A stretch of 64,000 nucleotides of DNA from Blautia hominis (GTDB taxonomy: Bacteria > Bacillota > Clostridia > Lachnospirales > Lachnospiraceae): NCBI GenBank assembly GCA_002270465.1, contig NQOF01000006.1, positions 186,001-250,000 on the forward strand, given 5' to 3'. Of this stretch, positions 36,207 to 45,247 are shown in pieces; position 1 is the stretch's first letter; each line of letters starts with the position of its first letter. The translations under genes and the position numbers were made by a program. A model generated the notes under the pieces. It was given only the letters and a program-made list of their open reading frames with translations, was not told the origin of the DNA and did no database searches.

Positions 36207-39200
36207 ATGTTATCGCGTTTTAGTGTGAAAAAGCCCTATACCGTCGTTGTGGCGGTAGTGCTGGTGATCCTATTGGGAGTGGTGTCTGTGACAAAAATGA
36301 ACACAGATCTTCTGCCCAGTATGAATCTGCCTTATGCAATCGTAATGACTACCTATGTGGGCGCCAGCCCGGAATCGGTGGAGGAGACTGTTACAAAGCC
36401 TATTGAACAGAGTATGGCGACAGTCAGCAATATTAAGAATGTAAGTTCTGTCTCCAGAGAAAATGTATCTATGGTCATCCTTGAGTTTGAGGAGACCACC
36501 AATATGGATTCCGTGTCCCTGGAGATGCGGGAGAATTTGGACCAGATAAAGGGATATTGGGACGACTCGGTGAGTAATCCCATTATTATGAAACTGAACC
36601 CGGATATGCTTCCGGTCCTGGTTGCCGCCGTGGATGTGGATGATATGACGGCTGCGGAACTTACGGATTACATAGAAGATAATGTGCAGCCTAATATCGA
36701 GAGTATTGACGGTGTTGCCAGGGTTTCCCAGAGCGGCAGCGTTACTGAGAATATTGAGGTGAGGATCAACCAGGAGAAGCTGGATGCCATGAACCGGAAG
36801 GTACAGGATGCCATTAACGGCAAGTTCGCTGAGGAGGAAGAGAAGCTGGACGATGCCCAGGCTGAGATCGACTCCGGCAAAAGCGAACTGGATTCCGGCC
36901 AGAGTGAACTGGAATCCGGTCAGAACGAAGCGGCTTCCCAGATCGGTGAGGGAAGCGGACAGCTCTCCCAGGCACAGAGTGAACTGACAAAGAGCGCTGC
37001 TGAGGTGGATATGCAGCTCCAGAACCTGGAGAGTAAGCAGACAGAGCTGGACAGCCAGTCAAAACTTCTGCAGGCTACAGAGGAAGGCCTGAATCTCACA
37101 GTGGAAAAGCTGACAGAAGCAAAAAACAAGCTGCTGGAAGCCCAGGAGGGAATGCAGAAACTGGAGGAGGGAATTGCCACGATCCAGGGCCAGATTGAGG
37201 AGCTGGAGGAGCAGTTAAATGCCTTAACACCTGAGAAGCCTGACAATATGACAGATGAGGAATGGCAGCAGACCATCGCCCAGCTGACCGCAGCCAAAGA
37301 GGAGATGGAGGGCAAAAAGGCGGAGATGGAGCAGCAGCTTGCAGCTCTCAATGAACAGTTTGCCCAGCTTGACCCGATGGAAGTGGTGGATAAAGGGCTG
37401 GAAGCAGCCAATAGCGGCCTGCAGGAGATCGCAGGGGCAAAAGCGCAGTTGGCAGAGGGCCAGACCCAGTTAAATGCAGGGATACAGAAGCTGCAGGAGG
37501 CAAAGGCTCAGATCGAGGCAGGCCAGTCTCAGATGAGTGCAGCCCAGATCCAACTTGAAACGCAGAAGATCATGGCCTCCATTCAGCTCAGTTCAGCTTC
37601 CTCCAAGATCGCCATGGGAACGGCCCAGCTGGAGGCAGCCCAGTCTCAGCTTGACTCCGGAAGAGACCAGCTGAATGAGGCAAAAGAGCAGGCGCAGGAC
37701 AAAGCCGATCTGAATACGATCCTCACATCCGATATGGTGAAGGGAATCCTCACGGCAGAGAACTTTGCCATGCCGGCAGGGTATGTGACAGAGGACAATA
37801 AGGAGTATCTGATCCGGGTAGGGGATAAAGTACAGGATGTGGACAGTCTGGGGGACTTGGTCCTTCTGGACCTGAAACTGGACGGTCTGGCATCTATCCG
37901 CCTGTCTGATGTGGCAGATATCAGTGTCACAGATGATTCTGCAGAGGTATATGCAAAGATCAACGGCAATCCCGGCATGATACTTTCCATAGAGAAACAG
38001 ACCGGTTATTCCACAGGAGATGTGGCTGACAAGATCCTGGACCGTATGGAGGAATTGGAGAAGGGAAATGACGGCCTGCATTTTACAACACTGATGAATC
38101 AGGGTATCTATATTGATATGGTTGTAAATTCCGTGCTGCAGAATATGCTGTACGGAGGTATTCTGGCTATTCTGGTACTGTTTTTATTCCTGCGGGATAT
38201 TAAGCCCACTTTTGTTATTGCCTGCTCGATCCCGATCAGTGTGGTGGCAGCTTTGGTGCTCATGTATTTCTCAGGCGTGACGCTGAACATCATTTCCCTC
38301 TCAGGTCTTGCCCTGGGTGTGGGTATGCTGGTGGATAACTCTATTGTTGTTATTGAGAATATATACCGTATGCGGAGCCAGGGGATACCGGCCAGAAAAG
38401 CCGCTGTGGAAGGAGCAAAACAGGTGGCGGGAGCCATTGTCTCCTCAACCCTGACAACCGTGTGCGTGTTTGCGCCCATTGTATTTACAGAGGGCATTAC
38501 CCGTCAGCTTTTCGTGGATATGGGGCTGACGATCGGTTATTCCCTGGCGGCCAGCCTTGTGGTAGCGCTGACCCTGGTACCTATGATGTCCGCAGGACTT
38601 TTGAAGAGGGCTGAGGCGAAGCCATCCAAACTTTTGGATAAGGTGCAGGATTTTTATGGACGTATGATTCATAAGACCCTGAAACATAAAGCCTGGGTGC
38701 TTTTGGGAGCACTGGTTTTATTTTTGGGAAGTATGTACCTGTCAGTGAAAAAGGGGACGGAATTTTTCCCATCCATGGAGAGCACACAGGCAAGTCTTAC
38801 TGTGACCACGGACAAGGGAACCCCTCTCAAGGATACCGCGGCAAAAGCGGATGAAATTATCGACAAGATCTCTGATATCGATGATATTGAGACCATCGGT
38901 GCCATGGCTGGCGGTTCTTCCATGTCTATGGGCAGTTCCACCAATGAGGTCACTATGTATTTGGTGCTGAAGGAAGATAAAAAGCTGAACAATGAGCAGC
39001 TTGAAAAAGAGATCCTGAAAAGGACCAAGGGTGTGGATGGTTGTGAAGTGGCGGTTTCTACTTCCAATATGGATATGAGCGCACTGGGCGGCAGCGGCCT
39101 CCAGGTGGAGATCAAAGGAAAAGATTTGGAACAGCTCCAGGAGATCGCCACAGACCTGGCCGGTAAGATAGAGAAGGTAAAGGGTACACAAAATGTCTAC

Positions 39201-40214
39201 GACGGCATGGAAGAGACCGATGCCCAGTATAAGGTGGTTGTGGATAAGTCAAAAGCTATGCGCTATGGCCTGACCGTGGCACAGGTGTTCCAGGAGATCA
39301 ATAAGAAGATCGCAGAGGCCACAAGCGCTACAACAATCTCAACGGCAACGAAAGACTATGATGTGTATGTCAGAAGCGAGAAGGATGAATCCCTTACCAG
39401 GGAACAGCTTGCGGATATATCCATCCAGACCACCAACGCAGAAGGGGAGACGGAAGAGATAAAGGTTGGGGATATTGCCACCTTTGAGGACTCTGTAAGC
39501 CCCCAGGCTATCAACAGGGATAGCCAGTCACGTTATATGTCAGTGACTGCCGAGATCGCGTCCGGTTATAATATCGGGCTGGTAAGCCAGGATGTACAGA
39601 AGATCCTGGATAAATATAACGTACCCGAAGGGTATACGATTGAAATGAAGGGTGAAGATGAGAGTATCAACGAGGCTATGGGGCAGCTCCTTCAGATGCT
39701 GGCTCTGGCATTGGTATTTATGTACCTGATCATGGTGGCACAGTTCCAGTCCCTGCTGTCTCCGTTTATCATCATGTTCACCATTCCTCTGGCGTTTACA
39801 GGCGGATTTATGGGCCTGCTTGTGAGCAACAAGCCGGTCAGCATCGTGGCTATGGTGGGATTTGTCATGCTGTCAGGCATCATTGTAAACAATGGTATTG
39901 TGCTGGTGGATTACATCAACCAGCTCCGCAAGGATGGCATGGAAAAACGCGCGGCGATCGAAGAGGCAGGCCGTGCCCGTCTGCGCCCCATCGTCATGAC
40001 AGCACTCACCACCATTCTGGGCCTTCTCACCATGGCTATGGGCATGGGAATGGGCGCGGATATGGTGCAGCCAATGGCGATCGTAACAATCGGAGGTTTG
40101 ATCTATGGTACACTGCTGACACTCTTTGTCGTGCCGTGTATCTATGATATACTGAACCGCCGCCATTATAAAAAGGATGAGGAGAGATTAGTGGATGAAG
40201 GAGAAGCTCAGTGA
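36207..40214 (+). CDS. RND-family efflux transporter with coiled-coil insert
   Basis: 1335 aa, about 300 longer than AcrB-type pumps. Start ATG 36207 with AGGAGG upstream. N-terminal membrane helix, then the PN/PC porter domains; membrane blocks resume at GGILAILVLFLFLRDIKPT and contain GLALGVGMLVDNSIVVIENIYRMR (proton-relay Asp-Asn region). The second half repeats the pattern (NNGIVLVDYINQLRKDG). Residues about 205-498 are a Gln/Glu/Ala/Leu/Ser-rich heptad-like coiled-coil inserted at the start of the PN2 subdomain. No adaptor or outer-membrane partner gene is adjacent. The insert may replace the adaptor or cross the wall (inference). Confidence 0.9.
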   Translation: MLSRFSVKKPYTVVVAVVLVILLGVVSVTKMNTDLLPSMNLPYAIVMTTYVGASPESVEETVTKPIEQSMATVSNIKNVSSVSRENVSMVILEFEETTNMDSVSLEMRENLDQIKGYWDDSVSNPIIMKLNPDMLPVLVAAVDVDDMTAAELTDYIEDNVQPNIESIDGVARVSQSGSVTENIEVRINQEKLDAMNRKVQDAINGKFAEEEEKLDDAQAEIDSGKSELDSGQSELESGQNEAASQIGEGSGQLSQAQSELTKSAAEVDMQLQNLESKQTELDSQSKLLQATEEGLNLTVEKLTEAKNKLLEAQEGMQKLEEGIATIQGQIEELEEQLNALTPEKPDNMTDEEWQQTIAQLTAAKEEMEGKKAEMEQQLAALNEQFAQLDPMEVVDKGLEAANSGLQEIAGAKAQLAEGQTQLNAGIQKLQEAKAQIEAGQSQMSAAQIQLETQKIMASIQLSSASSKIAMGTAQLEAAQSQLDSGRDQLNEAKEQAQDKADLNTILTSDMVKGILTAENFAMPAGYVTEDNKEYLIRVGDKVQDVDSLGDLVLLDLKLDGLASIRLSDVADISVTDDSAEVYAKINGNPGMILSIEKQTGYSTGDVADKILDRMEELEKGNDGLHFTTLMNQGIYIDMVVNSVLQNMLYGGILAILVLFLFLRDIKPTFVIACSIPISVVAALVLMYFSGVTLNIISLSGLALGVGMLVDNSIVVIENIYRMRSQGIPARKAAVEGAKQVAGAIVSSTLTTVCVFAPIVFTEGITRQLFVDMGLTIGYSLAASLVVALTLVPMMSAGLLKRAEAKPSKLLDKVQDFYGRMIHKTLKHKAWVLLGALVLFLGSMYLSVKKGTEFFPSMESTQASLTVTTDKGTPLKDTAAKADEIIDKISDIDDIETIGAMAGGSSMSMGSSTNEVTMYLVLKEDKKLNNEQLEKEILKRTKGVDGCEVAVSTSNMDMSALGGSGLQVEIKGKDLEQLQEIATDLAGKIEKVKGTQNVYDGMEETDAQYKVVVDKSKAMRYGLTVAQVFQEINKKIAEATSATTISTATKDYDVYVRSEKDESLTREQLADISIQTTNAEGETEEIKVGDIATFEDSVSPQAINRDSQSRYMSVTAEIASGYNIGLVSQDVQKILDKYNVPEGYTIEMKGEDESINEAMGQLLQMLALALVFMYLIMVAQFQSLLSPFIIMFTIPLAFTGGFMGLLVSNKPVSIVAMVGFVMLSGIIVNNGIVLVDYINQLRKDGMEKRAAIEEAGRARLRPIVMTALTTILGLLTMAMGMGMGADMVQPMAIVTIGGLIYGTLLTLFVVPCIYDILNRRHYKKDEERLVDEGEAQ

Positions 40215-40818
40215 GAAGGAACTGGCTCTTTTCCGGGCCGTCATTGAACTGATAGAGGAAGATGTGGACATTCACTCCATTAAGGTATCTGATATTACCA
40301 GCCGGGCCGGGATCGGCAAGGGTACCGCTTATGAGTACTTTTCCAGCAAGGAGGAGATGGTGGCGAAAGCCATCATCTGGTCCGGGGAGAAATTGTTTCA
40401 GAAAATTATGGATGTTCTCAGAAAAACAGAGAGCCTGAAAGAGCAGATCAAGGCAGTGCTTGATTTCATCGAGACAGAGATGAGCAGCAGCAGATGCAGC
40501 ACACAGCTTATGCGCCTGCAGGGACAGGAATGTCAGATGAAAGAACACTTATATAGGGAATATGCAAAATTCGGCGGCCCTCAGAGTCAGGTGGAGAGTG
40601 TGCTCCGCATTCTGACGGAACAGGGGAAACGCGAGGGAACCATTCCGGCGGATATGCCGGAAACATTTGTGACTATGGTATTGATGGCAGGATTTATGAG
40701 CTATTTTGTATATCTGCTTCAGGGAATGGAGACAGAGGACGCCCCAAGAGATCAGACAAAAGAATTTCTACAGAGAAATATACTTCTGTCTTTTGGCAGC
40801 AGCCGGGAACAGAAGTAA
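40195..40818 (+). CDS. TetR-family regulator of the RND pump
   Basis: 207 aa; ATG 40195 overlaps the pump gene by 20 nt, so it is translationally coupled. N-terminal helix-turn-helix: VSDITSRAGIGKGTAYEYFSSKEEMVAKAI. The C-terminal ligand domain is unassigned. It probably represses its own operon through the palindrome at 36162. Confidence 0.9.
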   Translation: MKEKLSEKELALFRAVIELIEEDVDIHSIKVSDITSRAGIGKGTAYEYFSSKEEMVAKAIIWSGEKLFQKIMDVLRKTESLKEQIKAVLDFIETEMSSSRCSTQLMRLQGQECQMKEHLYREYAKFGGPQSQVESVLRILTEQGKREGTIPADMPETFVTMVLMAGFMSYFVYLLQGMETEDAPRDQTKEFLQRNILLSFGSSREQK

Positions 40819-40861
40819 AAAGGAGGGAATACCGCGTCAACGAGCGGTATTCCCTCCCTTT
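40819..40861 (+). terminator. Terminator of RND-tetR operon
   Basis: GGAGGGAATACCGC (40822-40835) pairs perfectly with GCGGTATTCCCTCC (40844-40857), with A and T flanks. Confidence 0.88.
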
Positions 40862-40880
40862 CTGAATAAAATGCCTTATT

Positions 40881-41016
40881 GTAACGATTCAGTACCCTCA
40901 CAGTTACAGGAAAAAATTCATGCAGAATCGCGCCTTTGGCGATGGAATTTTTGCTTGGCCGTGGTACACTTTCTTACGGTCAGCGCAGTGAATGCGCTGA
41001 CCTACGGAATCGTTAC
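40881..41016 (+). mobile_element. Family A MITE, complete
   Basis: 136 bp, termini GTAACGATTC and GAATCGTTAC (perfect 10-bp inverted repeats), so both ends changed together relative to other copies. Flanks GCCTTATT and GATTTATT match 6 of 8. The right flank includes the stop codon of the minus-strand phosphofructokinase gene. Confidence 0.88.
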
Positions 41017-41019
41017 GAT

Positions 41020-42246
41020 TTATTTTCTATAGACAAACGCAGGCAGTCCGTCTGTACCCATGGGGATTTCAACGGTTCCCTGGATAAGCGGAAGCGCATA
41101 GATGACGAAATCATCACTGATATCCGAGCCGTCCCCGGTGATCCATTCCAAGGGAACGGTCTTTTCTTTGTTACAGATCTCGTTTACATCCTCCAGGCCA
41201 AGCGTGATCGCGTAGGGAAGGTTGCAGGTCCTTTTGTAGGCTACCATTTTCCCTGTATATCCTTTGAGTGCTGCACGGACGCCGAATTCACCGGCCATGA
41301 CAGCCTCTTTCTGGTCTGCAGCGGACATCATGGAGGCAGAACAGCGCTGGCTTACATTCAGCTCCACGGAGCGGGCCTTTACGCCCAGACGGTTTCTCAC
41401 CAGGTTTTCCAGATATTTGCCGCATCCGGCCAGCATTTTGTGTCCAAAGGTATCTGTGCCTACATGGTTGTCGTATTCACAGATAAAAGTTCCCTTGTCA
41501 TCGTGGATCCCCTCGGAAACGCACACTATGACATTGGGGTTTTTATCAAAGCATGCTTCCACTTTTTTGAGGAATGCCTCCTGGTCAAAGGCTGTCTCAG
41601 GCAGATAGATGAGCAGAGGGTTGTCCCCTTTATATTTTCTTGCCAGGGCGGAAGCGGCTGTGAGCCAGCCTGCATGCCGTCCCATGATTTCTATGATAGT
41701 AACTGATCTTTTCTCATATACATTGGCATCAATGACGATCTCACGCACAGTGGATGCCACATATCTGGCTGCGCTGCCAAAACCGGGGGTATGGTCAGTG
41801 AGGACCAGATCATTGTCCACGGTCTTGGGTTCTCCGATAAAGCGGATATCACTGTTCACAGAGGCAGCATAGCGGGAGAGCTTGCTCACCGTGTCCATGG
41901 AGTCATTGCCTCCGATATAGAACACGTATCCGATCTGCAGTTCCTCAAACTTGGCAAACAGCTCCGGGTAGACCGGATCAGATAAATCCTCCGGCAGTTT
42001 ATAGCGGCAGGAACCTAGGTAAGCACCCGGAGTCGTTTTCAGGCCTTCCAGTGTATTGCCCGGAAGCGCGTCTTCAAAGTCCAGGATCCTTCCTTCCAGA
42101 AATCCCTCAATCCCATTTACCATTCCGTAGACACGTCCGATAAATTCTTTTTGGCGTAAGCCCTCCGCTGCGACGCCGTACAGGCTGCTGTTGATGGCAG
42201 CGGTTGGGCCGCCGGATTGGCCGACGATCATATTTTTCATTTCCAT
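41020..42246 (-). CDS. Pyrophosphate-type 6-phosphofructokinase
   Basis: 408 aa from ATG 42246; ATG 42240 is possible. PFK motifs: VGQSGGPTAAINSSLYG, YIGGNDSMDTV, GEPKTVDNDL, MGRHAGWLTA. ATP enzymes have GGDGS; the residue after the first Asp/Asn here is Asp (GGNDS), as in PPi-dependent enzymes (GGDDS), though the Asn in the first position is a variant. It phosphorylates fructose 6-phosphate in glycolysis. It has its own leader carrying a repeat element. Confidence 0.88.
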   Translation of the reverse strand: MEMKNMIVGQSGGPTAAINSSLYGVAAEGLRQKEFIGRVYGMVNGIEGFLEGRILDFEDALPGNTLEGLKTTPGAYLGSCRYKLPEDLSDPVYPELFAKFEELQIGYVFYIGGNDSMDTVSKLSRYAASVNSDIRFIGEPKTVDNDLVLTDHTPGFGSAARYVASTVREIVIDANVYEKRSVTIIEIMGRHAGWLTAASALARKYKGDNPLLIYLPETAFDQEAFLKKVEACFDKNPNVIVCVSEGIHDDKGTFICEYDNHVGTDTFGHKMLAGCGKYLENLVRNRLGVKARSVELNVSQRCSASMMSAADQKEAVMAGEFGVRAALKGYTGKMVAYKRTCNLPYAITLGLEDVNEICNKEKTVPLEWITGDGSDISDDFVIYALPLIQGTVEIPMGTDGLPAFVYRK

Positions 42247-42278
42247 AATCCTGTATTCACTGTATAATTGCAATCTTT

Positions 42279-42382
42279 GTTACGATTCAGCAGGTCTGCG
42301 CATTTAGCAGGCAAAACTCCCATTGCCGAAGGGGTTCCTTCATGGGTTTTTGCAGGAATTTGTGAAGACACTGAACCGTTAC
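42279..42382 (-). mobile_element. Family A MITE, shortened divergent copy
   Basis: 104 bp, termini GTTACGATTCAG and CTGAACCGTTAC. It retains CAGGTCTGCGCATT and an inner hairpin CCCAT/ATGGG with GAAGG/CCTTC, but has lost part of one arm. Flanks CAATCTTT and CAATATTC match 6 of 8. It sits in the 5' leader of the phosphofructokinase gene. Confidence 0.75.
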
Positions 42383-42837
42383 CAATATTCCGGCAATTAT
42401 ACCCTCCTTTCCATATGAATCAGAAATTTTGCTACAAATATATCATACCATAGATATCCGGGAGTGAAAACAGAAATTTACAGGACAGAGATAAGTTTTT
42501 CTTGCTATTTTAGTAAAGCTGTGATAAAGTATGGCATGTATGGAAGACAGATAAAGGCGAAGATTTCCATGCAAATATTTCCGGCAATTTTATTGCCTTA
42601 TTGATTGAGTTAGAAGCTCAAATTTTATAAGTTGGTTACTTTATAACTAGTGCGTATACAAAACGTCAAACTTGTGAAACGGTCAATAAGAGTATTAAAA
42701 GTATAAATATTTGCTATATAGACTCTAAACCATATCTGTTTTTGTGAAAAAGAATAAAAGCCATGTTTTACCCGGTGCGGGTCTTATTTGAGGGCCGGCG
42801 GAGACGGGGAACGGTGGATTTCTATAAGGATGAACAG
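42383..42837. other. Long AT-rich intergenic region before polyamine operon
   Basis: No gene is supported. Possible minus-strand TATAAT (42397-42392) for phosphofructokinase. On the plus strand, AT-rich promoter-like stretches at about 42690-42725 and a small ACCCG/CGGGT hairpin near 42773 precede the leader terminator. Confidence 0.45.
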
Positions 42838-42880
42838 AAGCAAGCAAAGGACTATGTATACGGTCCTGCTTGCTTTTTTT
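42838..42880 (+). terminator. Intrinsic terminator in leader of polyamine operon
   Basis: AAGCAAGCA (42838-42846) pairs with TGCTTGCTT (42867-42875), with inner GGAC/GTCC, followed by T residues to 42880. It ends 56 nt before the start of the decarboxylase gene, consistent with attenuation or with termination of a short upstream RNA. Confidence 0.8.
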
Positions 42881-42935
42881 GTGTTGAGACAGAGCGCACC
42901 CGTATGCAGGCAGGAATCGGATAAGGAGGTCGAAC

Positions 42936-44396
42936 ATGTTAGAATTAAATCAGGAACGGGCGCCCATCTACGAGGCGCTGGAACGTTTCAGGAAAATGCG
43001 GGTCGTGCCCTTTGATGTTCCGGGACATAAGCACGGAAAAGGGAATCCGGAGCTGGTGGAGCTTCTGGGGGAGAAGTGTGTGGGGATTGATGTGAATTCC
43101 ATGAAACCCCTGGATAATCTCTGCCATCCTGTTTCCGTCATCAAGGAGGCGGAGGAACTGGCGGCTGAGGCCTTCGGCGCAGCCCATGCGTTTCTCATGG
43201 TGGGAGGCACCACGTCCTCTGTACAGAGTATGGTCCTGTCCTGCTGCAAGCGGGGGGATAAGATCATCATGCCCAGGAATGTGCACAGAAGTGCCATCAA
43301 TGCCTTGGTTCTCTGCGGGGCGCAGCCGGTATATGTGAATCCGGATGTGGACTGCAGGCTCGGAATTTCCCTGGGGATGCGGCTGGAACAGGTGGAGGCA
43401 GCCATTCGGAACAATCCCGACGCGGTGGCTGTGTTTGTCAATAACCCTACCTATTACGGAGTCTGTTCCGACTTGCGTTCCATAGTAAAACTGGCCCATG
43501 AACATGGGATGCTGGTGCTGGCCGACGAAGCACATGGGACACATTTTTATTTTGGAGACGGACTTCCCGTGTCCGCCATGGCAGCCGGAGCCGATATTGC
43601 AGCGGTGAGTATGCACAAGTCAGGGGGAAGCCTGACACAGAGTTCTTTTCTTCTGACAGGACCGGGGGTGAGTGAGGGGCATGTGCGGCAGATCATCAAT
43701 CTGACCCAGACCACAAGCGGCTCCTATCTGCTTCTCTCCAGCCTTGATATTTCCAGAAGAAATCTGGCGCTGAGGGGAAAGCGGGAATTTGAGAAAGTGA
43801 TTGGCCTTGCAGAATACGCCAGGGAGGAGATCAACAATATTGGGGGCTATTATGCTTTCTCCAAGGATTTGGTAAACGGGAACAGTATCTTTGCTTTTGA
43901 CCGCACAAAGCTCTCTGTGCACACGCTGGAAATCGGACTGGCGGGGATTGAAGTCTATGATATTCTGCGGGATGAGTATGACATTCAGATCGAGTTCGGT
44001 GACATCGGCAATATTCTGGCCTATCTGTCCATCGGGGACCGCAGGCAGGAGGTGGAGCGGCTGGTGAGCGCCCTGGCGGAGGTGAAGCGGCGGTATAAAA
44101 AAGACCGGGCGGGTATGCTCTCCCAGGAATATATTGATCCCAAAGTGGTGGCAACGCCTCAGGAGGCTTTCTATGCGCCCAAGGAATCCCTGCCCCTGGA
44201 ACAGACGGCGGGAAGAATCTGCAGTGAGTTTGTCATGTGCTATCCTCCGGGTATTCCGATCCTGGCGCCGGGGGAAGAGATCACAGAGGATATTTTGGAT
44301 TACATAGTCTATGCAAAAGAAAAGGGATGTTCCATGACCGGACCTGAGGATGCGGGGATCAGACGGCTCAATGTACTGAAGGGAGGGACGGTATGA
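42936..44396 (+). CDS. speA: Orn/Lys/Arg decarboxylase, probable arginine decarboxylase
   Basis: 486 aa; RBS AAGGAGGT at 42923-42930. Fold-type I PLP enzyme (PF01276) of the short, Bacillus SpeA-like kind: FDVPGHKHGKGNPEL, HRSAINALVL, ADEAHGTHFYFG, and PLP Lys228 in SMHKSGGSLTQSS. The C-terminal domain contains YPPGIPILAPGE. Arginine as substrate is inferred from the agmatinase gene downstream; a lysine or ornithine preference cannot be excluded from sequence alone. It overlaps speE by four bases. Confidence 0.88.
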   Translation: MLELNQERAPIYEALERFRKMRVVPFDVPGHKHGKGNPELVELLGEKCVGIDVNSMKPLDNLCHPVSVIKEAEELAAEAFGAAHAFLMVGGTTSSVQSMVLSCCKRGDKIIMPRNVHRSAINALVLCGAQPVYVNPDVDCRLGISLGMRLEQVEAAIRNNPDAVAVFVNNPTYYGVCSDLRSIVKLAHEHGMLVLADEAHGTHFYFGDGLPVSAMAAGADIAAVSMHKSGGSLTQSSFLLTGPGVSEGHVRQIINLTQTTSGSYLLLSSLDISRRNLALRGKREFEKVIGLAEYAREEINNIGGYYAFSKDLVNGNSIFAFDRTKLSVHTLEIGLAGIEVYDILRDEYDIQIEFGDIGNILAYLSIGDRRQEVERLVSALAEVKRRYKKDRAGMLSQEYIDPKVVATPQEAFYAPKESLPLEQTAGRICSEFVMCYPPGIPILAPGEEITEDILDYIVYAKEKGCSMTGPEDAGIRRLNVLKGGTV

Positions 44397-45247
44397 TGGA
44401 AATGTGGTTTTCCGATGTGCACACACCAAATGTAAAATTATCCATCCGTGTGGATGAGCAGCTTTTTTCTGCCAACAGTGAACTGCAGCGTCTGGATGTG
44501 CTGAGTTCCAGGGAATTCGGGAAGATACTGGTTGTGGACGGGGATTTGGCCCTGACTGAGAAGGATGAATTTATTTATCACGAGATGATAAGCCATGTGC
44601 CCATGGCTGTCCATCCGAATGTGAAGCAGATCCTTGTTATCGGCGGCGGTGACGGCGGTGTTGTCCGGGAACTGGTAAAATACGAAGATGTGGAGCAGAT
44701 TGATGTGGTGGAGGCAGACCCGCTTCTGGTGGAGGTGTGCCGGAAATATTTTCCCCAGATGGCCTGCAGCCTCAATGACAGAAGAGTCAGCATATACCAT
44801 GAAGACGGACTGAAGTTTATCCGCAGCCGTTCCGATGCCTATGATCTGATCATCATTGACTCCCCCAATCCTTTCGGGGCAGCGGAAGGGCTGTTCACAA
44901 AAGAATTTTATGGGAACTGCTTCAACGCGCTTCATGAGGATGGGATCATGATCAATCAGCATGAGAGCCCTTTTTACGATGAGGAGGCCTTCTGGTGTCT
45001 GCGGATGCACAAGCGGATCGTGGAGTCTTTTCCCGTGAGCCGGATCTATCAGGCCCATATTCCTTCCTACCCTTCCGGGCACTGGCTCTTTGGCTTTGCA
45101 TCAAAAAAATATCACCCGGTGGATGACCTGGACGGGGTCAGATGGAAGCTGCTTGGGATCCATACCAGATATTATCTGCCCAGGCTTCATGCTGGTGTCT
45201 TTGCGCTGCCGGCTTATGTGGAGGAGATGCTGAAAGATGTTGAGTAA
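44393..45247 (+). CDS. speE: Spermidine synthase family aminopropyltransferase
   Basis: 284 aa, coupled to speA by ATGA. N-terminal beta strands, then the Rossmann methyltransferase-like fold: VIGGGDGGVVRELVKYE, VVEADPLLVEVCRKYFP, EDGLKFI. The active-site motif, usually D-S-(S/T)-D-P, reads DSPNP: the first Asp is kept (codon 44858) but the second is Asn (codon 44867). That second Asp normally contacts the acceptor amine. No speD for decarboxylated SAM is in the window. It may be a normal spermidine synthase fed from elsewhere, or have altered donor or acceptor use. Confidence 0.85.
   Translation: MMEMWFSDVHTPNVKLSIRVDEQLFSANSELQRLDVLSSREFGKILVVDGDLALTEKDEFIYHEMISHVPMAVHPNVKQILVIGGGDGGVVRELVKYEDVEQIDVVEADPLLVEVCRKYFPQMACSLNDRRVSIYHEDGLKFIRSRSDAYDLIIIDSPNPFGAAEGLFTKEFYGNCFNALHEDGIMINQHESPFYDEEAFWCLRMHKRIVESFPVSRIYQAHIPSYPSGHWLFGFASKKYHPVDDLDGVRWKLLGIHTRYYLPRLHAGVFALPAYVEEMLKDVE

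Noticed and set aside
42788-43015. 75-codon ORF across the speA leader
   Set aside because: It overlaps the terminator and the speA start in another frame; no support as a gene.
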